Assembly (NCBI GenBank): GCA_964030475.1
Contig: CAXIPT010000002.1
Coordinates: forward strand, 14,657,095-14,721,094
DNA: 64,000 nt
Direction: 5' to 3'
DNA from: Tethya wilhelma
Lineage: Eukaryota > Porifera > Demospongiae > Tethyida > Tethyidae
The notes under the pieces are model-generated. The model made no database searches. It saw only the letters and a program-made list of their open reading frames with translations, and was not told the origin of the DNA. Every line of letters starts with the position of its first letter. Position 1 is the stretch's first letter. This document shows, piece after piece, positions 1-11,885 of this stretch. Made by a program: the position numbers and the translations under genes.

Positions 1-214
1 ATTGTCAGCTTATAACCGTATAAGTGAAGCAAAGTCTCTGCTAAGACTATAAACACTTACATATGCACAGTTGGAGTAGAGATAAACTTTGGATCAAAGC
101 ACTGAGTAGCTAGCAGTAGCAGATATACTCAAAAGAAGAGTGTTGTATAATCGTCGATGTGCATGCGCGGATTCTGAGTATTAAATTTCACAAATTTTTT
201 ATTCTCTGCATTAC

Positions 215-3200
215 CTTGGCATACAAATGATGCTGGGGTCTCTCCAGGATGAACTCTAGCAGTAATGAATACCATTTTTTTCCGAACATCAGATTCAAGA
301 TTTTCAGGAGAAGTAATTGTAAGTACATCTAGCTGTCTCTGTTGCTAATGATAGAATGAGAACATTGCATAACTTGAGCAATTAACATTGGTTAGTGATA
401 AAAATGGTGGGATTGGTACTATTCACTTCCAACAACTGAATTGATAGGGCCTTCTGTGATTGTTACATATGATATCATAGATAATATACTCTGACCCGGG
501 ATTGGAAACAGGTAGTCACGCGCCTATAGTGCAATACAAAAGCATGCGCCCTGTCCGCGTTGTTGTTTTTCACGCCTAGAATCAATGTCAAGAAAGGCTC
601 TGCACTGACTTCAGAGACAAAAGTGATTTAGTGTAGGGTGCTGTAGATGAGAAAGGCATAGTAGCTTGTACTCTGGACACAAGAGTAAGCTACTTTTGTT
701 TAATTTTACAGTAAATTGTCACTGCTGTTGTGTGTCACAAAGCAATTGTCCTTTGTGGGGTGATTCTAGCCTGTTGGATGGTTTGATGATGATGAATTCA
801 ACTGTTATAGCTATCATGCTATGGAGCCCTATATAGTTTATTTTCATTACAGTGGTAGCATTTCAGAAAAAAAAACCAAACCAAGGTGCTAAAAATGAGC
901 CCTATGTTTGTGGGGTAGCCTTGTCCTTTGTGCTGGATGAAAGTTGACTTTGAAGATAGTTCCTGTTTCTGCAACCATTACTGTACACCACTGTAGTTAC
1001 TGTTTGCTTATAAGTCTCTCTATTTTCATGTTATTCAAGGTATCACTATAGGTGTTTGAAAGTTCAAAATTCAGAATTTCAAGAATACAGAACAGATTCT
1101 GATACTTATTATGCATGAAACACTTATAACTGGCATTGTTGCAACAGTCACATCTTCAATTTAGGGGACAGGAGGGTCTCCATTGCAGTTTTTGAAGTAA
1201 AGTTGCACTGCAGCTAGAACCACTATAGGCAGCCCTGGCTTCTGCATGTTTCGCGGACTGCGCGTGTTAATTAAGTGCTAATTGCCTCGTTTCCAATCCC
1301 TGGTCGGAGTATATTATCTATGATGATATCCTGTCTATATAGATACATAGATAAACATCAAATCTTAGCCACAACACTTCACAATCACCTTAATACAACG
1401 AGAAAACTTTGCAGAGTCTAGCATTCATGGATGTCTCTCATGATAACTAATTTTGCATGCACAGCCACTGAGCATGATTCACCTATGAATATTCCCAGTA
1501 CGGTAGTACTGGGTACACAGGAATGGCATAGCACGGATGGCCCATTAGCGCAATACAAATATTCACGCGAATAACTCTGCAAAAACTGAGCGCTTAGCAC
1601 TAAAAGGCTTCTTAAGGTTACGGGGTACAGTTAGCTCATGAATATGCTAATCAGTTCAAGCTAGTTATTTTAGATGCGGAAGTAGAGAGATAATTTTTTG
1701 CGTCAATTTTTGCAAAGCTGGTTAAAAATCAAACCGGATATGGGCGGTCATCTTACCGTTCTGTCAACAGAGAAGGGCCAGACAGTGAGTTTTCTCGAAA
1801 AGAAGCAACTGAACCGTCCAGGTCGCCGAAGTTTGCTGCCTGACACTGGCTGATAGCTGCCTAAGGTGCGCTTTTTAGCTCTAGAAAACTTTTCGTATTC
1901 GAAGTAGAAAGAAAATCTCGATGTCAGGCCCTGCAAAACCAAGGTAGGTTTTCTGTGAATCAGCGTTCTGGATAGCGCAGCCATGCTGCTTGGAAAAAAC
2001 TGACGCAGAAAATTTATTTTGGCCGTAGTTCACTGTAGCACTCGACAGAAAAGCTATGAAAACTAGATTTTCTACTTTCCAAGAACAAGCTGACTACTGC
2101 TGTGCTTCTGAATAGGAAGAGTTTTGATCATACAGTTCTGTTGCTAGATTTTGGTAGATTTTTGTGCTCATAAATTATTCATATCAATGATTTTGCACTT
2201 TGTACCCCGTAACCTTAAGCTACTATTTAGCTCTTTCTCTTTCTAATGAGCCCAAAAACATGGCCTAAAACCATCGCTAAAGTAACAAACACAAACATGC
2301 CAAACCTCCAAATTTCTCCATCTTCTTCTTATTCTTATTCTTCTTTTTCTATCTTGGCTCAACTTTTCTCAGAGACTATTCACTTTTAGAAGCTGATTCT
2401 TGAACGAATGAGCTTGGTTTCTTGATAGATAATATGGTTTCTTCCGGTACAGTCGCTTTTGCCATCGGTTTTTAGCGCCTCTCATTGAGTAGCTAGATAC
2501 AAGGCGAAAAGCGCCTCCTCCATATGGCCGCCATTAATTTCTACACTCATGCATAAGCTTCTAGAAATTTCGAATTGACTATATACCCTTTCCACACACA
2601 AAAGTGTGCGTTATTTGGAATTCAAATGCAAGTTGCCTGTAACTATTTTGTGATAACTGGATCCTCTTGAAATGAATCAGGACTTTGATAATCATAAAAT
2701 ATAGAAAGGCAAGTAAATCTTATGATACAGCTCCTGCCTCCAAATCATGCAAATGACTGAGATGTGTGTTACACTTCAGTATCAAGCAGGCTCAGTACAC
2801 AACTTACTGAGCAGCCCGGCCACAGTCTAGCTGGCTTGCCAGACTACTAGCTTAGTAGCTAGCTACACACACCAACTCAATTGTGATTTGTAGAATTATG
2901 GAAAAATGAGAACAAACAAGTAACAAAAACATTGCATGGAAATGTAATGAGACACAGGAATGGCTAAATCGTAAAAAGAACACAAACAAGATGGAATGGC
3001 TGTTAGAGTGTGTAAGGAATTCTTCCTGTGGGCAAAATAAGAGACTCAATAAGGAGATTGTTAAATGCAGCCCATACAGGAAGAATTCTGCACACACTCA
3101 ATAGCCATTCCATCTTGTTTGTGTTCTTTTTACGATTTAGCCATTCCTGTGTCTCATTACATTTCCATGCAATGTTTTTTGTACTTGTTGTTATTTGTAT

Positions 3201-5009
3201 TGCACAGCTCATCCAAAATCCGTGCAAGTTATTATCTGCAAAGCCTTCCTGCTATCCCTATTATGAAATGCTCAGCAATTTCCATTGCAGAGACAAAAGG
3301 GTGAAAAGAGGAGAGGGAGAGGTAGTTACTGACATGACCATAGATATTCAGGGATCACTTCCATCACATATTCTTAGTTCTTTGCATTACTAATAACTGA
3401 TGGCATACTAAGAGCACACATTCATGTATAAATGTGTGTACTCAAAGTTGTAATTTCTACATGCAAAGTGGAAACCTACAGCTGGCACTATAAGCACAAG
3501 GAATTGAACTTGACTTTCTAAATATAAACTTTTCTACTAAAATTGAGTTCCAAGAGGTGTGGCATTGGTAGTTGGCAAAATGTCAATGTTTAGAAAACCA
3601 TTTTCTCAATTTTGAAACCTGCTACTGTATAAACCGTATACATGTTGTATGATCTCCATGACTATGGTTGCCAAGTCTAAAGTATTCTGGTGAGTATCAT
3701 TATAACCACAAGATTGATTATCATCCTTTCCCCCTCTGACTATCATACTTGAAGCTATAAAGCCAGAGTGCCTCCATCTTAAGATACCCAGCTTGAGGTT
3801 GTTTGAGCTTGATAACAATAATAACACTGAGACTTCAAGGTCTAGGAAAGAAACTTGTGATTAGATTATAACTAGTAGTACACTGAGTGCAGGGAAATTG
3901 CCTCGCGCAGATATAGGCATTCCTTGAATCATACTTCAATTGACTTGAAAAGCAGCTAGCAGCTAGTGCTAACTTGAGTAAGCTATATCTAGAACCACTC
4001 AATCTGATCGCTTATTGTGTAGGTAATCATAATCATTTTGCAAGAGTTACAGTGGTAGCAAGCAGGCTAGTAACTCTCACCTCTTCTGGTGTTAGCAAGT
4101 AGAGGATTCAAGTATGGCAACCAGTAACTGAGTACTCCAGTCAGTGGCTAGTAGCGTGGGCACTTGCTTTCACGTGTTCAGTGACATCAATTGGTAAAGG
4201 TCATCAAATTCAAATGTATAACCGGAACAATTTTAGCCAAATTGGCCCCATTTTTATCCGGTATTATGACTCACAATTGGTTGGCTACTTCCACAATTTT
4301 TGGCCCTGCAAGATCGCACTAAGGCGCTCGGCAAGTACCGTAGATCGAGGAATTTTCACCGTTTAAAATTTTGACAACATATGGCTATCTTTACCAAATT
4401 GTTTGAAGTGGCAAAAATTAAACAAGCGAAAATTTTTAGCAGTGAAAACTTCCCGATCTATGGTATTAATTGTATGTTATGAATTTAACCACAGGCCAGA
4501 ATAGGTAATTATATTGGTTGGTTTTGCAATCATATTCCGCTCTTCTCTCTTGTACACATGAGAACTGGAGAGTGCATGTTATCTTAGAAAGTACCTTATA
4601 GCGGGAAATTTTCATTGGTGCAAAATTTCATATAATTGTTAAAAACGTGCAATTTTTCATAGTTTTTAAATTTCGTATATGCAGTGTGCGCTCGTATTGC
4701 ATATAATGCTGTAGTTAAATTTTCGCAGTTTTAATTTCTGTATATTTGAACGGTATACGAAAAAATACCAAAATTTCCACCATAAGAAATTTCCTGCTAT
4801 ACGGTATATTCCGGTGATGTATTTGTTAATTACTCCAGCCTCAACCATGCACAAAACTTACCACACTATAGCAGAGTGTTTCTCTCCTAAAGTAGTTATG
4901 GTTCAATTTGTCTACACCTTCCAGATAGAGTTGAAGTTGAGTATAAGTATAGGGATAACAGTAGGCAAACTGAAAACAAATAAGTTCACAACACTATATT
5001 ATCAGTAGA

Positions 5010-5098
<89 letters not shown>

Positions 5099-6272
5099 NN
5101 NNNNNNNNNNNNNNNNNNNNNNNNNNNNNNNNNNNNNNNNNNNNNNNNNNNNNNNNNNNNNNNNNNNNNNNNNNNNNNNNNNNNNNNNNNNNNNNNNNNN
5201 NNNNNNNNNNNNNNNNNNNNNNNNNNNNNNNNNNNNNNNNNNNNNNNNNNNNNNNNNNNNNNNNNNNNNNNNNNNNNNNNNNNNNNNNNNNNNNNNNNNN
5301 NNNNNNNNNNNNNNNNNNNNNNNNNNNNNNCTTTTTACCGCACTGCCCATTCCTACACTACTTATTTTTTTGAAATTTTTACTACTTGTTCATTCACTTT
5401 TTTCAACACTACAGTGTGGAGACTATCAGAGACTGGTTAGTCCCTGCAAAAAGCTTGAGTAGCAGCTACAATGCAGTTCATTATGCTGGAGGAGGCTAAT
5501 ACGCATGCGCATAATGATGCCACGTGTATAGATAACCTTTGAACTCTACATATGAAGATGGCTGTATTGAAGTACATGAATTTATACACTAAGTTTCAAA
5601 GCTTTCTAGTTTTTGTTTAGGCCTATTTGAGATTAAAATGAGTATCAAGGAATGTAGTACCTATGAAAAGAACTTACTTTGTGCTGTCAAAGTTGGCTCA
5701 ACACATTCTGGTTCTCTGGAAATCCTTTTCAAGTAAGTCAGTCAGAAAGTACGTACGTTAGGACAAAAATGGCACTATGGTGGCTTCCCACTAGTGCTCT
5801 CTACGAGTGCTGAGGAAAGTTTTTGTGAGCTTTAGGCCTTGCATGCAGTTGGTAGTCTGTCAGTATGAGCCTCTGAGCAGCTTTGAAGGTTTAATTTTGT
5901 TTGACTAGATTTTTATAGTGACCAACATTTTGTATTGTGTCTATGGGACAGTCGGCCCATTCCTACTATACGTACTACCGTACGTATAATACATTGCCCA
6001 TGCATTCCTACACTACTTAATTTTTTTTGAAATTTTTACTACTCGTCTATAATTCATGAATATATATATAAATCTCTGCTAAATATTTCTTAACCACGTT
6101 GTACGTATCATGAAGTACATGGGAGACTGTCCTACAAAGAAGAATAGATTTGGAACTGACCTTACTGATCAGGTCTTTGAACATGCTATAGTCCACGTAA
6201 GTGAATACACAATCATAATGCTATCCTATAAAATCTTCAATCACCACCTAGGAACCACTCCGTGATGAGGTN

Positions 6273-6307
<35 letters not shown>

Positions 6308-8409
6308 ATAATAATTATATAAAATTATATATCATTATAAAGGAGCTTCACACAAGACGCTCTTTGCTTGTGTGCAAAACTTACTGATGTTTTACTTATA
6401 CTGCTAGATGGATGCACAGGCATCTGACTATAGTGTTGGCATAAGCTATTATAAGGGAAGCACGCATGCACTGCTACTCTTTGCAGCTTAGCACTGCTTT
6501 ACTTTACTACAGGACATCACAGTGACCGTTTTCGACATTCACCATTAATTTTTGGCAATCAGCTGGCAAAAAGAGTGTTTCATGCATAGTGATAGAGAAG
6601 CCAACTCCTAATAATGAATGTTCTCACCTTGCTACGCTTATTTGTGAAAGATTGGCTTCCTTATTAGTAGGATATGGATGCCACTAATAAGTCTTGTCAG
6701 TACATGATCTCAAAAATAGTTAGCCCATATACTTGCACTTGTTTTTTTTTTTCCTAGGCCAACATTGAGCTATATAGCTCTCTAGGCACTCTTTTCCTAA
6801 CTGTTATTCTCCATAGTTAAGAGAAAAGCATTTTTCAGTTCACTTCTGATACCACACACTCACAAACAGACAGAGGGACACACAAAACTTTGCTTGTAAT
6901 AATAATGATATTATCATAATAAACATGTCAGTATGAGATAAATCCTTTGCATGATTCTGCCCTTTAACTAAAATAAATTTGTAGATGACAATACACACCA
7001 ACAGGCTAAATTATGCAGCAAAAAGGATACTGTAACAGTAGAATACCATGCATTCACACATATCGATAAGTATGGTCTAATCAAGGGGGAAAACGTTCTA
7101 CTATGAAAGTAGACATGTGGTAATACAGTAAATTGAGTAAGTTTTTCATACAAATTATCAGCCCCACACTACGTAACTGAAAATTTCTCGATTTACTCTA
7201 ATAAAAAAGCAACAGACACAACCAAACATATAAATACCTGGTAGATATCATCTTCTCTGTCAAAAGCAAATGCAAATGAAAGTACATAGTTCTTTTGGTG
7301 ATCAGGACAACGGTAATAGAATACATTCTTGGATGGAATTCTCTGCCTGGAAAAAAACAGAGAACATTAATATAATATACGTAGTACAATAAATTGTGCA
7401 TGTCTTGCTTGCAATTATAATTATAATTACTTACCAATTTGGCCTGGAAGTTGACTTGACTAAGGGGCTCATTCCATCACGATATAGACTCTTTGTCTTA
7501 CTGAAGTTTACCACATTGAAGATTACACGCTAGCAGTGTATGTTTGCAGGTTTGCAGGTATACAGCCCAGTATTATACAATAGGATAATATACACAAGGA
7601 GTGTGGCACGAAAAGCAAGCCACTCTCTGTACTTATGCATAAAGTATACTGATGTTTTTGAGGCATCTGTGCAGTACAGGCATGGCAATTCAGTCAAAGG
7701 GAAGCTTGCATAAACTGCTGCGTTGACCACTTAGCTAGACAGCAATGTAATTTGTGCAATTTATTTAAATGACAGGTTACCCATTAACTTTTCCACCACT
7801 ATAGCTAGCAAACAAAAGACTGTACTTTGTTTACAATGTTCAACAGAGAAGCAGAATAATAATAAAAAAAGAATCTCCCCCTGCCACACTTCTTTTGTTG
7901 CACTCCTATAGTGATGTGATTCTTTGTCATAATATGGATGCCCCTGGTAAGGTAGCTGTCTAAGCACCCTTTGTGGCCTGCATTTCCATAGTCAAGGTCT
8001 TGTTATTTCTGGTGAACTTTCGTGACAAACACTTTAATAGATACATGCACAAAACTTTATGATAATAATAATAATAAGCATAACCAGGGTTATCATATAT
8101 ACTAGGACAGTACAATATGTATGTACACATTCTAACCTGTTCTGACAAGACATTCCTCACTGTAAAATTGAACCATACCCGATATCTGTATTCAGCATTA
8201 TATATTATAATAAGGCTACGCTAAATCACATGGTATTGAATACCTTGGGTTACACGTGTCTGGTCGAATGAACACATCATACTCATAATCACTAATGTAG
8301 TCCACACGGCCTAGATTTCCTAAGAGTGCATGAGTGGATCAGAATGATTGAACTGATATACTGTGCTAAAAGAAGCTATGCCCATAGCAGGGTGACTGTA
8401 GTAACTTGA

Positions 8410-8449
<40 letters not shown>

Positions 8450-10638
8450 GTCTGTTTCATCTATATTATAGTACCACAAAGACTACTTATGACTCTTGGG
8501 ATGTGCAATTTTGGGAAGTCAAACATTACATCTGAATGATTCTGGTGTCCAGGTGGTGGAGTGAAATAGCAAGTTTGAGGTGCCAGGTGGCAATTATTTA
8601 GGGGGTACTTTAGTATGTATATTGCAATTCATCAAGATTAAATGCAGGCATTGAATGTCAAATAGCGACATGAATGCAACATAAATTGATTGAAAAAATA
8701 GGAATTTTGGGCAAACGATTATTTATTGAATATCCATGGCCGTTTTCGCACTTCTGTATGGCCTATACATACTACACAAGGCCATTTCAAGTGGCTGGCT
8801 AGAAGTTTATATTACTATCATAATCATATAGTTATAAACTGTCTGTACAAACTTCCGTATTACTAACTGTGAAATTATTTTCGTAATTGCAATTGAATTT
8901 TTAATGAGCTAGTAATTGCACTTGAATTTTTAATGAGTTAAAGCGGCTGCTCCAAAGTTTGAACAAGAGAGCCCTCATAGCGATGGCAAACCATTCGTTT
9001 CAAAATTGCACTAAACTTTTTCAGCGTAAAAATAAAGTTTACCTGGGCTAAATCTATGCTAAAATTAATGAATGTTATATAGCGTGTGCTAAAATATAAA
9101 ATAGCCCTGACAATAGTACACTCTACGCCCGCTAATGTTTCACGCCCGTAAACTCCTCAAACTGCATGCGTGCATTTATAATACCTTTATGCCAGTGCTA
9201 TAGTGTGACACGTATATAGTGTATTAGGTTGAGTTGTGAGCATGCACATATCTCATAAGTCATCTTTTATCTCTGATCTGTTTCTGCATTTTTCTACTCG
9301 TCTCTATAACTATCTTGGAAATAACATTTAGCTTGGTCATAGACATTTCAAGCATTACTGTAAATCGGACAAATTGTGTGCCGTCTTTATCAGAGATGTC
9401 AGATATAACCAGGCAGCCTAGATCATAAAATTTATTGCATGTCTACTATTTAACTCTTAATTATCTACTTAATTTGTTACTAATAGTAGCTATATGTGGT
9501 GTATTTTCTCTGCTCCTTTTGATAGAGTGTTCATTATCAGTATTGTTATACCTCACACCAAAACACGTGGTTATTGAAATGTGTAGTGTCTATGCAGAGC
9601 TAGAGATAATGTGCTGTTGTACTTCTGGTGTCTATGATAGAAGGGAAGAACCAAAGTAGCAAGGCTGTGAATTGATCGGGATAGACTGGACTCTCTAGAC
9701 CTAGTTCTATCCCCCGTGGAAACTGAAAACGCTGACTGAAAAACTGTTCTTCGAACAGCTGGGAATGGTAAATAAACCAAGTGTAGTGAGGAAATTTATA
9801 TCCGAGAATGCAAGTTTTGCAGCTTCTTCAAATGTTTTCTTGACAAATTAGCAAGAAAACTTGCCTTCTTAGATATAAATTTTCCCACTACAATTGCTTC
9901 ATTGATCACAGCTGTTCGAAGAGTAGCTTTTAGGTCAGCATTTTCATCATCACCCATTTCATTGCTGCTCGAGGCCATTTTCAGTCTTCTCTTCCTTTCT
10001 AAGTTCAACACTACACGTTTCAATAGCTATGTGTTTTGGTGTGGGATATGCATTCGCCCACAACTCAAACGAATACGTGTTTTTCGTTTGATGTCACACT
10101 AAAGCGTGGGCATAAAGGTACCATAAATACGCATGTGCAGTTTGAGGAGTTGAGTCTGTTATGCTCTTGCCTCGGTGTTGCAAAACAATAAAAAACGCTT
10201 TGAGTAGCTTGCTACCATTGACCTTCTGGACAGACCACAGACCAGCAAGTCATGATATGATGCGGACTCGGAATGTCTGGATAGCAAGACTAGAAAAATC
10301 CTGATCAAACAAAATTATATCTCAGGTAACGCGATTACCATACGAATCGATCCCTTCATTGTCACTATACTGTCATGCTAAATGTACGTGTTATGGCTAC
10401 GTAACAAACCTCCTTCAAAGCATGCATCAAACTGTAAATATCCTCTGCAAGAAGGTCCAGTGTGGCTTTGAGGCAAAGGGGTGTATCTTGACAAGTTGCC
10501 AGCAAAAGGTTCATTTAATGTGATTTTTGACTTGGTGTTTTGTGGCTCCATTTTGATACAATCCGTATTAGCTTCTGCTCCAGGATCAGAGGCAGCACTT
10601 GCACTGTGACCGCTTGTGACATTTTCAGCGGACATCAT
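215..10638 (-). CDS. AGBL4: Cytosolic carboxypeptidase 6 (AGBL4/CCP6), N-terminal part, runs off left edge
   Basis: M14-family metallocarboxypeptidase that removes glutamates from tubulin and other acidic C-termini (family knowledge). Exons read on the minus strand, with phases that all agree: 10638-10410, 8319-8244, 8185-8137, 7529-7435, 7346-7238, 4969-4862, 344-215. The first exon carries GYLQFDACFEGG; the next ones read NLGRVD, FIRPDTCNPR, RVWFNF, VIFNVVNFSKTKSLYRDGM and FYYRCPDHQKNYV, the CCP N-domain. Exon 4969-4862 gives FAYCYPYTYT. Exon 344-215 gives RVHPGETPASF, which supplies the HxxE zinc ligands. The rest of the catalytic domain lies left of position 1. The start is MMSAEN at 10638 or the next ATG at 10635. 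The intron 7237-4970 holds a MyTH4 fragment and the N gap; intron 10409-8320 holds a 1-kb foldback element. It is head-to-head with the zinc-finger gene. Assignment to CCP6 over other CCPs rests on the N-domain wording. Confidence 0.9.
471..1330. repeat. Inverted repeat pair bounding about 860 bp
   Basis: Positions 471-509 (GATATCATAGATAATATACT, then CGGGATTGGAAAC) reappear reverse-complemented at 1291-1330; weaker pairing continues inward to about 563 and 1255 (both contain GTCCGCG). This suggests an old element with long terminal inverted repeats. No transposase frame is visible between the arms, and no target duplication was identified. Confidence 0.6.
1616..2214. mobile_element. 599-bp TTAA-flanked MITE (piggyBac-like by target site)
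   Basis: Perfect 14-bp terminal inverted repeats GGTTACGGGGTACA / TGTACCCCGTAACC, each bordered by TTAA (1612-1615 and 2215-2218). A TTAA target duplication is typical of piggyBac-type elements (established). It carries no transposase-length frame, so it would be non-autonomous. Confidence 0.75.
2912..3193. repeat. Near-perfect long palindrome (arms about 120 bp, spacer about 40 bp)
   Basis: The left arm, about 2912-3031, is the reverse complement of the right arm, about 3074-3193. Landmarks are ATGGAATGGCT on the left and AGCCATTCCAT on the right, and GGAATTCTTCCTG against CAGGAAGAATTC. Open frames on both strands here encode the same peptide because of the palindrome and are not genes. Transcribed as part of the AGBL4 pre-mRNA, it would fold into a long hairpin. 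Confidence 0.85.
3870..4025. repeat. Dispersed repeat, second copy near 36305-36430
   Basis: Shares GTGCAGGGAAA, TGCCTCG, GCAGAT, GCAGCTA and CAATCTGAT in order with 36305-36430 in the LRR gene. No terminal repeats were identified; a short non-autonomous element is likely. Confidence 0.5.
4336..4465. mobile_element. TACCRTA-ended palindromic MITE (130 bp)
   Basis: Starts TACCGTAGATCGAGG and ends CCCGATCTATGGTA, with inner GGCAAAAATTAAACAAGCG. It belongs to the same subtype as 27762-27937. Confidence 0.7.
4592..4806. mobile_element. TACCRTA-ended palindromic MITE (215 bp)
   Basis: Starts TACCTTATAGCGGGAAATTT and ends AAATTTCCTGCTATACGGTA. Its nearest relative in the window is 20812-21023. 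Confidence 0.7.
5016..5098. repeat. (CA)n microsatellite abutting the scaffold gap
   Basis: Uninterrupted CA dinucleotides run directly into the Ns. The long open frames across it are only His-Thr or Cys-Val translations of the repeat and gap. Confidence 0.95.
5099..5330. other. Assembly gap (about 232 N)
   Basis: Run of N inside an AGBL4 intron, adjacent to the CA repeat; unsequenced. Confidence 0.99.
5631..6272 (+). pseudogene. MyTH4-domain gene fragment nested in an AGBL4 intron
   Basis: Three short coding stretches on the plus strand. 5641-5735 reads from an ATG to SGSLEILFK just before GTAAGT. About 6107-6197 reads IMKYMGDCPTKKNRFG and then DLTDQVFEHAIVH before GTAAGT. 6251-6270 reads EPLRDE before GT. 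MGD..PTK, LTDQ and LRDE are hallmarks of MyTH4 domains (unconventional myosins, PLEKHH, kinesins). Exons 2 and 3 join in phase, but no usable AG acceptor in the right frame precedes exon 2, and the third stretch ends at a single N (6272) followed by CA repeats. It is either a decayed copy or a mis-assembled piece of a larger gene. No FERM, motor or PH partner domain is visible nearby. Confidence 0.55.
6273..6305. repeat. (CA)n microsatellite after a single N
   Basis: CA repeats follow the lone N at 6272 and truncate the MyTH4 fragment; a probable contig join. Confidence 0.85.
6355..6905. repeat. Dispersed repeat family A, copy 1
   Basis: Shares ordered blocks with 17345-18025: GCAATCAGCTGGCAAA, GACAGAGAAG-like, AAAGATTGGCT, GGATGCCAC, GATCTCAAAA. 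It ends with ACACACAAAACTTTG followed by an ATA-rich tail. The tail suggests a retroposed, SINE- or LINE-related unit. No protein is encoded. Confidence 0.55.
7550..8075. repeat. Dispersed repeat family A, copy 2 (partial)
   Basis: Shares ACACAAGGAGTGTG, TATACTGATG, GGCATG, ATATGGATGCC, AAGCACCCTTTGTGGCCTGC and a tail of AAAACTTTATGATAATAATA with the family-A copies at 6355 and 17345. It lies in the AGBL4 intron between exons 7529-7435 and 8185-8137. Confidence 0.5.
8411..8452. repeat. (TG)n microsatellite
   Basis: Alternating TG with one CG interruption, in AGBL4 intron 1. Confidence 0.95.
9135..10165. mobile_element. 1-kb imperfect foldback element in AGBL4 intron 1
   Basis: The two halves are reverse complements over most of their length. 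9160-9215 (ACTCCTCAAACTGCATGCG, CCTTTATGCC) pairs with 10090-10160; 9547-9595 (CACACCAAAACAC, GTGTAGTG) pairs with 10003-10045; 9725-9800 (CTTCGAACAGCTG, GTGTAGTGAGGAAATTTATA) pairs with 9865-9930. The centre is near 9800-9850. A 75-codon minus-strand frame at 9796-10023 lies in one arm and matches nothing I recognise. Confidence 0.7.
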
Positions 10639-10819
10639 TAATTCATAGTAACCATGGTTACAACTAGTTACCTGGTACATACGTATACATTGCAGTGTTA
10701 TATCAACGCGCGCGCCGCGCCTAGCGCCTGGCCGGCCGGCCGAACACGTACGTAGACGTAAACGTGTGTCTCGAAAGTGTGTATTAAATAGAACTCGAGA
10801 AGAAGAAGATTCAATCTGT
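10639..10819. promoter_or_regulatory. Bidirectional promoter region, AGBL4 / zinc-finger gene
   Basis: The 181 bp between the two divergent start codons contain a dense CpG/GC stretch at about 10707-10775 (CGCGCGCGCCGCGCC, GGCCGGCCGGCC), unlike the surrounding AT-rich DNA. A shared promoter is inferred from spacing and composition; no TATA box was identified. Confidence 0.6.
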
Positions 10820-11885
10820 ATGCATACTCCGGCTAGCCAGAGTATATCATCTATGCTGTATGCCGCTATCGTGAGAATGAATAATCTAGATATACCAGTT
10901 TCAGGAACTTCTGATATAGCCAATAAGTGAGTAGGTAAATATTGTACTTTGATTGTTAGTAGTCGTGCCAAACTATGTTCATATTTTCCATGCTTACAGG
11001 GTTAAACCATATGTGTGTGATCAGTGTGGAAAACCTTTTGCCCAGTCAGGACATCTTCATGTACATATGCGGGTTCATCGGGGAGAGAGACCATACAGTT
11101 GTAGTACCTGTGGTAAAGAGTTTCGACAAACTTGTCACCTCCAGAGTCACATGCGGACTCATACACAAGAAAAAAATCATTCTTGCAAAATTTGTGGAAA
11201 GTCATTTGGATCAGTTGGAAATTTACAGGTCCATTTGAGAACTCATACTGGTGAAAAGCCTTTCAAGTGTAAACAATGTAGGAAAACTTTTGCTCAACAC
11301 AGTCACCTTAGTGCACACATGCTGACACATTCTAGTGAGAAAAAACACAAATGTGAACAGTGTGGCAAAATGTTTCGTCAGAAGGTTCAACTACAGGTTC
11401 ATCAAAGAATTCACTCTGGGGAGAAACCATTTACATGCCAAATTTGTGGGAAAAATTTCACTCAATCTGGTAATCTTGATGTCCACAAGCGTACACATTC
11501 AGAAGAAAAACCATTTCGCTGTTCTTCTGAAGGTTGTGAAAAGGCTTTTGCTTCTAAAGCTCAGCTAGTATCTCACTGTCGTGTTCACACTAATGATAGA
11601 CCATACCAGTGTAGCATTTGTAGTAAATCATTCCTAACGGCTGCTCATGTTCGACGTCACAATCTGACTCACACCAAGGAAAAACCTTATTCTTGTTCAT
11701 TTTGTGAGAAGACTTTCACTCAGTCAAGCCATCTAAAACGCCATGAACAAGTCCATAAAAAGAATGACACCTTTCTGTGTGGAGTACAAAATGTGGATAT
11801 CCTCATCGCTAGTGATGGTGTTGAGAGCAGGAGGTATGATCTCAATGATATATTAATTGAAGTGGACTCCGAAATAGGAAACTAG
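10820..11885 (+). CDS. C2H2 zinc-finger protein with nine tandem fingers
   Basis: Two exons: 10820-10926 (donor GTGAGT) and 11000-11885, joined as AAT-AA|G-GTT to read DIANKVKPYVCDQCG. In-frame ATGs occur at 10820, 10853 and 10877; I give the outermost, which makes the first exon 107 bp. Nine consecutive C2H2 fingers follow with TGEKP-like linkers (KPYVCDQCGKPF and RPYSCSTCGKEF to KPYSCSFCEKTF). Finger 7 has a longer first Cys spacing (CSSEGCEKAF). A 38-residue acidic tail follows, ending EVDSEIGN. Such arrays bind DNA in the nucleus; no KRAB, BTB or other effector domain is visible. No vertebrate ortholog can be named. The 3' third is repeated downstream at 12966-13291. Confidence 0.9.

Larger units (their letters stand above)
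345..4861. other. 4.5-kb AGBL4 intron filled with repeats
   Basis: No coding exon is recognised here on either strand. It holds an inverted-repeat pair (471-563 and 1255-1330), a TTAA-flanked element (1616-2214), a palindrome (2912-3193), a dispersed repeat (3870-4025) and two TACCRTA elements (4336-4465, 4592-4806). Short open frames in it follow the repeats. Confidence 0.6.

Noticed and set aside
2852..3393. Overlapping open frames on both strands with the same peptide
   Set aside because: The shared peptide comes from the palindrome; there is no family or splice support.
4994..5462. Long open frames on both strands across the N gap
   Set aside because: They are translations of the CA repeat and Ns.
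9796..10023. 75-codon minus-strand frame as a gene
   Set aside because: It sits in one arm of a foldback element, with a degenerate partner in the other arm; no family recognised.
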